Shown here piece by piece: positions 55,666-64,000 of a stretch of 64,000 bases of DNA. Numbering within the stretch: position 1 is the first letter of the stretch; the number at the start of each line of letters is the position of its first letter. Source of the stretch: Fragilariopsis cylindrus CCMP1102 (Eukaryota; Bacillariophyta; Bacillariophyceae; Bacillariales; Bacillariaceae); contig FMBT01000055.1 of the NCBI GenBank assembly GCA_900095095.1, forward strand, positions 49,349 through 113,348, written 5' to 3'. The notes under the pieces were generated by a model, which ran no database searches, was not told where the DNA came from, and saw only the letters and a list, made by a program, of their open reading frames with translations. The position numbers were made by a program, and so were the translations under genes.

Positions 55666-58600
55666 TCATAGAACTAGATTAAAATTTGATTCTTCAGGTT
55701 GTCCATCTTCCATTGCCACGGCAATAACATCCTCTGCTGTCGATGCCGCTAAACTTCGTCGCTCTTCTTGACGTGATCGAATGCGCTGGATCAATGATGA
55801 GCCTCCAAGAAACGACGAATTTGATATCGGTACTGCTGCTGGTGGTCGACCTTCAGTGGTAGGAGTACCCAAATTATCCACACGATCCACGATCAATGTA
55901 CCAGGTGCACAAAGCTGAAGATCTTGCCCCGTGGCAAATTCTTGACAAGTCGCTTCTGGAATTGGTTTATATTTGAGTCTTCAGAAGTGCAGAAACTTCT
56001 GCTGTTGGGGGTTGAGGCGGGTGAGAAGCCAATGCAGCCAAATAAGCTTGACATTCGTCGTCTAGTTCATTAGTGGATGGAAAATCACCAATTTCAATTT
56101 TTACTCTCCGAAGAGTGTCAGCTTTGTCACATGGACTTCCTTCATTCATAGATCTCAAAGTGGATTGTATTGCGTTGGCCTCCATGACCAAGACAGCAGC
56201 AGATAGTGCGCCCCCAGCGAACCTTAAGAATAAAAACAAATCAAAGCACAAATGTTTTGATGAGGATATGATAGTAAAATTAAAGTCAGTACTACAGTGT
56301 CTAGGCCACTCTTTTTTTAATTCTTACCTCGCAAATCGTACAGTTCGAGCGGCAGCAGTGCCAGCCCGACTCAAGGCTTTTAAATTAAAATAAATAAAAG
56401 CACAAATGTTTTGATGAGGATTATGATGGTAAAATTACAATCAGTACTGTAGTGTCTTGTCCATTCTTTCTTAAATTCTTACCTGTTGCGCTCCTAGCAC
56501 CAGCAGCTCCAGCTCCAGCTGCAGCGGTGGTCCCTATATAGTATAATTAGTATAAAAAGAGAAAACGAATAATGAGTTTCATGATATATATTTTTGTAGT
56601 GGCATAAGGCATACAAAATGGACCTTTCTTCTTCTCTCACCTGTTACACTAGCACCTGCCGCTGCACTAGCACCTGCTGCGACACTTCCACCGACCACAG
56701 TTACTTCAGTTGCGGCGGCACCAGCGACGACCGCTGACGCTGCACCCACTTCTGCTCCAGCTAAACCACCAAGAGTAATCGATCGACCTAAATTAGAGCC
56801 CGCTATGACGGCGGTCTTATTTTTTTGTAGTGAATCCTTCATTTGGGTTTGGATGGAAGTTTCATCTACCTCGTAAACTTGGGGTCGAATGTGATCTCGC
56901 AACATCGCATCTCGGAGTGTGCTAGTTACTCTCAAAATCGATAAGGACATACCATGTAGAGCGATGATTCGATCCGATAATTTTCTTGGCTCCGAAAAGT
57001 AATTCATTGCTTCGGTCCCAGTCTGAACAGTTGAAGCCGAACCACCAAAGAACAAACTCGCAATTAGCAAAGGCGGACCAGCCGGTGTGAGAATAGATGC
57101 AGCAGCAGCGATACCTAAGATAGGGAGAGAGGTAGAGATAATAATGCCGTGAGTGGATATATCGTATTATCGAAATAGTAGAGATAGACAGAGAATCGAA
57201 TCATTCACGAAAAGAAGAATAGAATCACCAAACTATATGATGTGCTGCTGTTGTTCCATTTACCTAACACTCCCGAAAGGACTCCAACAGAACTACTGGC
57301 CAGGCCGATCTTATTCTGTTGTTCCTTCTGATCCTCGAGACACTCGGCAATTTTATCAACAAATTGCGTCGAGTATTGAAGTAGTAGTATGCATCGGTCA
57401 TAACAATCAATCATATAATCGATGCGCTCGGCTCGCAGAGTGGCATCTGGAGCAGATACGCAACCCACAATAAAATCTAGTTCAAATAGCCGCTCACAAT
57501 GGAGACAGAGGGTGATACCTTCTTTTCGGAAACTCGCAGAGGAATGCGAAGAACAGCTTGGTGAAGCACAAATGAGACAAGGATGAGTATTAGCTTTCGT
57601 TCGTTGGTCGATGAGTTTTTGAATACGCGGAAGCGCGATAGGCTTGACACTTTTGATCGATGCTGAATTAGAGGAAGAAGTGGAACTAGTCTGACTACCA
57701 CTAATGCCGCTATTCATGATACCGCGATCAGCAGGTCTATTATTATTGGAACTTTGTCTGTCACCAAATATACTCGAAGAAACAGAACTGTTAAGAAGGC
57801 CTCGGATTCTTGGAAAGCTTGTTGATGAAGTAGGAGCGGGAGATGCTACTGTCGTCGTTGTCGTTGTCGTTGTCGTCATATTTGTAGCAGCGGAAGCCGT
57901 CAATGCCAAACTCGCGTTCGTTCTGTTAATCAAATCCCTGCTACTCGCCACAACGGAAGGCTGAGCTACTCCTGGTTGAGGTATACTCTGTATCGTGCTC
58001 CACAAATTCCTCATTCTAGGAAAGCTCGCGGAAGAGTCGGGGCCATTGGTTTGGGAAGGAGGAAGATGTGATGCGACAGCCGCAGCGGCCTCTATCGGCA
58101 TAGCAGTAGTGATAGAAACCGGCGTTGTAGTTTCGGCGGATGGATTCTCGCCGCCAGGTATCGAAGTTGGGTCAATTTTTGTACGATCAAAGTACGTGGT
58201 AGATGGAATCACTTCCGGTGGTGTCGTTGTCTCGATAGTTGTTGAAGTGGGAGCGGTTTGTTGCGATGCAGAGTTTTCAACAGCGGTGGCTAAATCCGTT
58301 CGGCCATTATTTGTTGTTATAAGCGGCTGACTAATGTTTTCGATGCTGTCATCGTTATCCATTCTTCCATTTGATGCGTTAACAGTGCCTGCGGGAACCG
58401 ACGATGATGAATTGTTGAAAAAATTATTAATCCTGGGAAACCGGATCGCTAAATCAGTCTCATTTGTTGTTGTTGTTGCTGTTGTTGACGGCGGCAGCTG
58501 ATTATTGTTTCCGCCATTGTCGTTGTTGCCTGCGGACACCGACGACGTAGAATAGTTGAAAAAATTATGAAGCCTAGGAAATTTTTCCTGCACATCAAAG

Positions 58601-59283
58601 TCGTTGGTAGCTGTATTAGTCGAATCCATTAGTCTTTGAATTCTAGGAAAATGAGACTGTGATTCGGATCCACCGTTCGTTATCATACAGTGAGTGCACA
58701 TATCATAATCAATCTTATCACTGTGAATTCCAATCTCGTGACACTGGATTTCTAAATTAAGACGTCGCATTTTCTCTAGTGCCTGATAGGCTACGTTTAA
58801 TTTGTTGGCAATCTCTGTCGGGCAACAGTAGAGTGTGGGGCTCTGCGATGTGAACAGAATTGCAAGACTCCTGCTACTACTACTATTTGTGGTGGTATCC
58901 TTACCGGAAGCTTGACCGCCGTTCTTCAAAAGTTGTATCTCAAAAATTCCATCGGTCTTTCGGTAGCCAAGTACGACGCCGATACCATACATCGTGTTTA
59001 CCTTTTCCCCTACCATTTTATGACCGTCCTCCGCCGTTACATCGGAGTGTTTACTTGTATTATTATTAGTTCGTCCCTCCTCATCGACCACCGATACTAT
59101 TGAAGCTGTAACCTCATCATCTTCTTGACTGCCCAATTGATCATCGGTCAGCGTTCCTATTTTCATCGCCGCTTCATCTTCGTGGGTATTATGGGTATTG
59201 TCACGATCATGATTATCATTATCATTATCATTATCATTGATATTATTATTATCTTCGTGATTATTGCTATTGTTGTTATCCAT
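55666..59283 (-). CDS. Apolipoprotein-L-like protein with six FPRI motifs
   Basis: Exons 59283-57264, 57114-56641, 56533-56483, 56376-56328 and 56222 to about 55670, all with GT-AG borders. The disordered N-terminal 560 residues carry six spaced copies of a [FL]PR[ILM]-x2-[LF] motif (FPRIQRLMDS, FPRLHNFFNY, FPRINNFFNN, FPRMRNLWST, FPRIRGLLNS, LPRIQKLIDQ). A Cys-rich block follows (CLICASPSCSSH ... LCLHCERLF, probably zinc-binding). Then comes a hydrophobic hairpin (SVGVLSGVLGIAAAASILTP), LSDRIIALHGMSLSILRV, Ala/Gly-rich small exons and FAGGALSAAVLVMEANAIQS ... KADTLRRVKIEI. The last part resembles the ApoL family (membrane-inserting helices ending in ALSAVFLVxD...). A frame break lies near 55970, before PEATCQEFATG and the terminal acidic part. 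Start at 59283 (MDNNNS) is preferred over an in-frame ATG at 59319. Confidence 0.65.
56223..56482. repeat. Duplicated intron-exon unit
   Basis: The introns 56223-56327 and 56377-56482 are near-identical over about 100 nt (shared caaatgttttgatgagga, aaaatta, cagtact, agtgtct, cattctt and aattcttac), each next to a small exon of about 50 nt coding for Ala/Gly/Arg-rich sequence. This looks like a recent tandem duplication inside the gene. Confidence 0.85.
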
Positions 59284-60832
59284 TTTCTCTTTTCTTCCTT
59301 GCAGATACCGTAGTGACACGTAGACACAATGGAAGTGCCGATTTCTATCTTGTGCTATTAGATAGACTTCTTGTGTTAGTTGTTAGTTGTTCGCTTGTCG
59401 AAGAGTTCTCGTTTGACGATTTTCGGATCTCTTTTGAGGTATGAGATTGTAATGTAGTAGCTTAAAAGTAATCTTCGGCATCGATCGTGATGCACACAGC
59501 CACGATTTTTTTTGAGCGCGTTTTTCACAAAAAAACGAAGATTTTTGTTCAAATAAATAGTATGCGACCTCTTCGAGTCGTGGAGAGCGAAAAGGTAAAT
59601 TCTGATTGTTTATGGTCCCGGCACTTTATGTGTTCTAAAATGAAAAAGATGCATCTCCTTGTTCTCCTGTTGAAATTCTTCCAGGGGAACTATCTCAAAG
59701 GAAAGACCCTATTGAATATCTGCAGGGAATCAAGATGTGACAAGTTTTTTTCTCTCCTGACTTCTCTCACAGAGATAGGTACTGAGGTTTGAAGCAAAGA
59801 TATACTACTATTATTACATAGTTCCCAAATCCTTGCCTTGCACACACACTACAACCACTCAGCATCATCAATCACACAAAGAATTTACCTTTTACCTGAC
59901 TTTTTGTTTTTCAGCTAAGGACTTATAGTTGTTTGGCCACACAGCCAATTCCGAGGTCAATGGATGAAGGAAATAGTGTTCTGCTAGGAGATGTAGCTTT
60001 TTGTCTCTCTCTCTCTCTCTCTGCCACCAATTTAAGTTGCTGCATGTAAAACTCTCTCTCTCGTTCTATCCAAGCGGCTAAAGTAGCTGTTAAGGAAGTG
60101 TAAGCTGTTGTTATCACATTACTTTGTCAGTGTATTAGATAGATACAGTAACAGCACCCACACTAAATGAATGTGCTTCTAACAATTACTACTACTACAT
60201 CATCATCATTCTTCCTCCGTGCACAGGAAATTAAAAAAATAAAATGAGATTTTGAAAGTTTTTGACTCACTCTCCACCCTTTTTTGGTGTGAAAATTCCC
60301 CACTATAGGACGCATGCAGTTACCAGTACACGGAGGAAGTATACATAAAAGCAAAGTCCTTCCTCCTCTAATCAACTTACTACATGCCCAATATGTGCAG
60401 TCTATCCCTCATACAATTCCTTCATCAATGTAATCTCTATAAAGAATACAGGGACATACCCTGACCAGTGCAGCAAGGTACTACTAATACTGCTACTACT
60501 GGTACTGGCACACATAATGAACTTAGCTGCTCAGCTGGAGGCTCCAATTCTTTTTGGTTCTACTACTCGTATGACAAAAAATAGGCACGAATGAATGAAT
60601 GCTTTTTAGCGAGCGCACAAATACTGTAAAACAAGAGTAACGAAGACACGATTCAAAAATAAAACAAGTTTTCAAGTGAAGGATAATTAATTATTGTAAC
60701 CGCCTTACCACAGTATTCAGCATACACAGGTTTCCGTCCCGTAGCGTATGATCGTGTTAATAAAACCAAACGAAATATGAAGTGATTTATATTCTTCTCA
60801 CAAATACATTCTTTAGTATCACACAACTCACA
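59284..60832. other. Intergenic, 1.5 kb
   Basis: No gene recognised. A (CT)n run lies at about 60004-60022. The frames at 59487-59792, 59923-60117 and 60163-60375 show no family features. It must hold promoters for both flanking divergent genes. Confidence 0.45.
60004..60022. repeat. (CT)n microsatellite
   Basis: About nine CT units. Confidence 0.9.
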
Positions 60833-61405
60833 ATGAGCACTACTGTTAATACTTGCTCGGGGACTGTATCATTCCATCCGGAGGTACTAGTTTATAGGAC
60901 TCTTCATCGACGGGACTGTAGCGCTATCGAAATGCGCAAGACATATCATACAATGGAAGAGTTGAAGCAGATGAAAAGATCATGTAGGCAGCTTGCCAAA
61001 GAAGAAATCGACCAGGCGTACCTCCGTGGCCTCGAAGGGAGAACACCATCAGGTTTGCTCAAGAAACGGACGATTAAAAAAAATGCACGACAAGCCGTCT
61101 TCCTTGAGCAATTTCGTCAAATGGAGCTGGGAATAAATGATCCTATAAGAATTGCAGATGCGTATTTCGAGGTTACAGAATTGTCACAAGTGACGGCAGA
61201 AATGTTTGGCTGGCACGACGAAAAAGAAGCAAGGGATCTCAACAAAAACCTAACAATAATGACAGGTAATGACGGCGAACGTCGTAGGTCAATTATTTTA
61301 TCTCGAAACAATAGTTTGTCTAGAAGAAGTATGATGAACTTACTAGCATACAGCTCCAGGAAAATACTAATATGGGAAAGGAGTGTGAAAATGATAGAAT
61401 GTTAA
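60833..61405 (+). CDS. Conserved diatom protein of unknown function
   Basis: 190 residues from the ATG at 60833, which is preferred because the upstream in-frame part (from 60782) is hydrophobic leader-like sequence with no conserved character. The core reads VSFHPEVLVYRTLHRRDCSA, EMRKTYHTMEELKQMKRSC, LRGLEGRTPSGLLKKRTIKK and ARQAVFLEQFRQMELGINDP, then IADAYFEVTELSQVTAEMFG. I recognise the combination V-x-F-x2-V, HR-D then W/Y-x4-EL, then RGLEGRT and ARQAVL-x-EQ-x-RQ from many uncharacterised diatom proteins; function is unknown. The protein is helical and basic, with Ser/Arg-rich C-terminus that may be phosphorylated. No signal peptide or membrane span in the chosen model. Confidence 0.75.
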   Translation: MSTTVNTCSGTVSFHPEVLVYRTLHRRDCSAIEMRKTYHTMEELKQMKRSCRQLAKEEIDQAYLRGLEGRTPSGLLKKRTIKKNARQAVFLEQFRQMELGINDPIRIADAYFEVTELSQVTAEMFGWHDEKEARDLNKNLTIMTGNDGERRRSIILSRNNSLSRRSMMNLLAYSSRKILIWERSVKMIEC

Positions 61406-61549
61406 ATAGAAAATGTTAGAATGTAAAATAAATTAAAAAAGAATCTAGTAATCGTATTTTTATAAATATAACACTGTATATGTATTTAATTAATAGCAAA
61501 CCAAACGGATTGCATATGTATAAATATGATGGAACATGAACCCATCGCT

Positions 61550-64000
61550 CTATGCGGCATCAAGTTCTTGTGCAGCCTTCTTCATTTCATCGCTAATTTC
61601 AACAGAGTCAGCACTTTTCACAAAGTCCGGAAGCTCGTCAAAGTTAAGGTATCGGTAGATACTTTCATCGGTGGGATCCATTGATTCCATGTATTTCATA
61701 TAAGTTTCTACTGACGGTAATTCACCTTCAATGGAGATAACGGCAGCCAATTCAGCACTAGACAAGAACACGTCAGCTCCTTGTCCCAAGCGATTGGGGA
61801 AATTACGCGTACTAGTTGAAACCGTTGTACATCCTGGAGCAACACGAGCTTGGTTACCCATACACAAACTGCAACCTGGCATCTCCGTACGGGCACCAGC
61901 AGTACCGAATATACTGTAATATCCTTCTGCAGTCAGTTGAGCTTCGTCCATCTTTGTTGGAGGTGCAATCCATAAACGAGTAGGGATTGGTTTGGGTGCG
62001 TCTTGAAGTAATTTTCCAGCGGCACGGAAGTGTCCAATGTTTGTCATACAAGAACCGATAAAGACTTCATCGACTTTTCTTCCAGCAACTTCACTTAACA
62101 AGGCACTAGCATCGGGATCGTTAGGGAGAGCCAATACAGGTTCTTTCAATTCATCCAAATTAATTTCAATCACCTGGCAGTATTCGGCATTATGGTCAGC
62201 TTCCATCAGAACGGGGTTTGCCAACCAATCTTCCATACGGGCGATACGTCTTTCTAAAGTACGAGCATCACCATATCCTTCAGCAATCATCCACTTGAGC
62301 ATGACAACATTAGAGTTTAAATATTCAATGATAGGTTCCTTATCCAATTTGATAGTACAACCTGCAGCAGAACGTTCGGCGCTGGAGTCACTTAGTTCAA
62401 AAGCTTGTTCACACTTAAGTTTGCTAATTACATCACCCTCAATCTCCAAAATACGACCGGAAAAAATATTTATCTTTCCTTTCTTTTCTGTGGTCAAAAG
62501 ACCCATTTTTTGAGCAGTCCATGGAATAGATTGGACCAAATCACGCAACGTGATACCTGGTTGCAATTCTCCAACGAATCGAACGAGGACGCTCTCTGGC
62601 ATGTCCAAAGGCATGGTTCCAGTTGCAGCACCAAATGCTACCAATCCAGACCCAGCAGGGAAAGAAATACCAATTGGGAAACGGGTATGCGAGTCTCCAC
62701 CGGTTCCAACTGTATCGGGAATCAACATTCGATTCAACCATGAGTGAATGATACCATCACCTGGTCTCAAGGAAACTCCGCCTCGATTCATGATGAAATC
62801 TGGTAGAGTGTGATGGGTGACAACGTCAACGGGTTTCGGGTAGGCGGCGGTATGGCAAAAAGATTGCATAACAAGATCGGCCGAGAATCCAAGACAAGCT
62901 AAAGACTTTAATTCATCTCTCGTCATTGGACCAGTCGTATCTTGTGATCCGACGGTAGTCATTTTTGGTTCACAGTATTGTTCCGGAAGGACACCTTCGC
63001 CATCCTTCAAACCGATAGCTCGACCGACCATCTTTTGGGCAAGAGTGAAACCTCCTGGTTTCTTTCCTGAAGGAGGTAAAGGCATATTAAAGATGTCGTC
63101 GACAGCCTCATCTTGTCCTAAGGCAACTCGTGCCTTGGAGGTAATTCCGCGTCCAATAATCAATGGAATACGACCACCAGCACGTACTTCGTCTAAAATA
63201 ACGTTGGTCTTCAGTTTGAACTCGGCAAGTACCGATCCATCCTCTCTAAGGACGACTCCATCAAAGGGCTTTACGGTAATGACATCACCCATTTCCATCT
63301 CTCCGACATCTACTTCGATCGGTAAGGCTCCGGAATCTTCCATGGTATTGAAGAAAATAGGAGCAATCTTTGATCCCAAACAAAGACCACCACCTCTCAT
63401 ATTGGGAACGTATGGAAGGTCGTCTCCCATGTGCCAAAGAACAGAGTTGGTGGCAGATTTTCGAGACGAACCGGTTCCTACAACGTCACCTACGTATGCC
63501 AAAGGATGTCCTTTCAACTTGAGTTCTTCAATTTGATTAAGAGGACCAATTTCGCCATCAACGTCAGAGAAGATTCCATCACGACTGTTCTTGAGCATTG
63601 CCAACGAATGAAGGGGGATGTCTGGTCGTGACCAAGCATCTTGCGCTGGACTCAAATCGTCTGTATTGGTTTCACCAGTGACCTTAAAGACGGTAGCGGT
63701 CATAGATTGTGCTACCTCGGGCTTGGATGTGTACCATTCGGCAGCAGCCCAGCTTTCTAGAACCTTTTGAGCGGCAGCACTACCGCCTTTTGCGGACGTC
63801 TCAACGTCATAAAAGGAATCAAAAACGAGAAGAGTATGACAGAGTTGGTCTGCAGCTAGGTCGGCAATTGCCGCATCAGGATCGTTTAACAACTCGGCAA
63901 GAGTGGCAACATTGTATCCACCCTGCATTGTTCCAAGGAGTTCTACAGCTCGAATACGTGAGATAGACTGATTCGTTTCCTTTCCGGTGGCAAGCGCGGA
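61550..64000 (-). CDS. ACNB: Aconitate hydratase B (bacterial-type AcnB), partial
   Basis: Open from the right edge to the stop at 61550, over 800 residues of the C-terminal part of AcnB, without introns or frame breaks. Isomerises citrate to isocitrate in the TCA or glyoxylate cycle. Blocks include [139 protein letters not shown] and [20 protein letters not shown]. The cluster cysteines lie in [16 protein letters not shown] and [11 protein letters not shown]. AcnB belongs to a family distinct from the usual mitochondrial aconitase and is mainly bacterial, so a bacterial origin is inferred. The N-terminus with HEAT-like domain, swivel and any presequence lies beyond the window. Confidence 0.95.
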   Translation of the reverse strand, partial: SALATGKETNQSISRIRAVELLGTMQGGYNVATLAELLNDPDAAIADLAADQLCHTLLVFDSFYDVETSAKGGSAAAQKVLESWAAAEWYTSKPEVAQSMTATVFKVTGETNTDDLSPAQDAWSRPDIPLHSLAMLKNSRDGIFSDVDGEIGPLNQIEELKLKGHPLAYVGDVVGTGSSRKSATNSVLWHMGDDLPYVPNMRGGGLCLGSKIAPIFFNTMEDSGALPIEVDVGEMEMGDVITVKPFDGVVLREDGSVLAEFKLKTNVILDEVRAGGRIPLIIGRGITSKARVALGQDEAVDDIFNMPLPPSGKKPGGFTLAQKMVGRAIGLKDGEGVLPEQYCEPKMTTVGSQDTTGPMTRDELKSLACLGFSADLVMQSFCHTAAYPKPVDVVTHHTLPDFIMNRGGVSLRPGDGIIHSWLNRMLIPDTVGTGGDSHTRFPIGISFPAGSGLVAFGAATGTMPLDMPESVLVRFVGELQPGITLRDLVQSIPWTAQKMGLLTTEKKGKINIFSGRILEIEGDVISKLKCEQAFELSDSSAERSAAGCTIKLDKEPIIEYLNSNVVMLKWMIAEGYGDARTLERRIARMEDWLANPVLMEADHNAEYCQVIEINLDELKEPVLALPNDPDASALLSEVAGRKVDEVFIGSCMTNIGHFRAAGKLLQDAPKPIPTRLWIAPPTKMDEAQLTAEGYYSIFGTAGARTEMPGCSLCMGNQARVAPGCTTVSTSTRNFPNRLGQGADVFLSSAELAAVISIEGELPSVETYMKYMESMDPTDESIYRYLNFDELPDFVKSADSVEISDEMKKAAQELDAA

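Noticed and set aside
57704-58330. Plus-strand frames opposite the ApoL-like gene
   Set aside because: Antisense of Ser/Thr/Ala-rich coding DNA giving Val/Gly-rich pseudo-proteins.
61708-63631. Several frames opposite and overlapping the aconitase
   Set aside because: Shadows of the highly conserved AcnB frame.

Overview
The window looks like nuclear DNA of a diatom (a stramenopile alga with a complex red-type plastid). The evidence is AT-rich DNA, short GT-AG introns of about 75-400 nt, many Asn/Asp/Ser/Thr-rich low-complexity proteins, a DUF6824-type gene, a protein whose signal peptide runs into an ASAFAP-like plastid targeting motif (ADAFPIP), and protein families I know mainly from diatoms. 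No rRNA, tRNA, CRISPR array, intact transposon or virus gene was seen. The species cannot be named from the sequence.

Layout. 0.3-9.5 kb: a Cys-rich membrane protein, an EF-hand protein, a proteasome beta-4-like subunit with an N-terminal hydrophobic leader, divergently paired with a PI31-type proteasome regulator, and a protein carrying an RVSF motif. 10.5-19.2 kb: a DUF1295 membrane enzyme, a large fusion of Mre11/SbcD nuclease and Rad50/SbcC ATPase, a 1.9-kb gene-poor stretch, and a mini PDZ protein. 20-30 kb: eIF3b, a probably plastid-targeted tyrosine-phosphatase-like protein, a BTB protein, an acidic unknown and an apyrase. 30.8-40.6 kb: acidic ribosomal protein P2, an ankyrin/coiled-coil protein, the bifunctional fucokinase/GDP-fucose pyrophosphorylase, and an arsenite methyltransferase. 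41-54.7 kb: a FAS1 remnant, the DUF6824 gene, a foldback/MITE-like element, a CDPK-like kinase, a SLC35A-type nucleotide-sugar transporter, the 24-kDa subunit of complex I, glucose-6-phosphate dehydrogenase and a TPR protein. 55.6-64 kb: a multi-exon ApolipoproteinL-like protein with six FPRI-type motifs, a conserved diatom protein, and a bacterial-type aconitase (AcnB) that runs off the right edge.

Functionally this is an ordinary mosaic of housekeeping and diatom-specific genes, not one operon-like system. Two local themes exist: a proteasome subunit next to a proteasome regulator, and sugar-nucleotide metabolism (GDP-fucose salvage and a Golgi-type sugar transporter).

A strong cross-cutting signal concerns sequence quality. 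Several genes (SbcDC-like, fucokinase, ArsM, DUF6824, probably FAS1) carry internal frame breaks, and nearly all that I could resolve are explained by one base missing from a run of identical bases. Long conserved genes such as eIF3b, G6PD, PI31, apyrase and AcnB are clean. I read this mainly as residual homopolymer error in a long-read assembly, with real decay as the alternative, so these genes should not be called pseudogenes without checking the reads.
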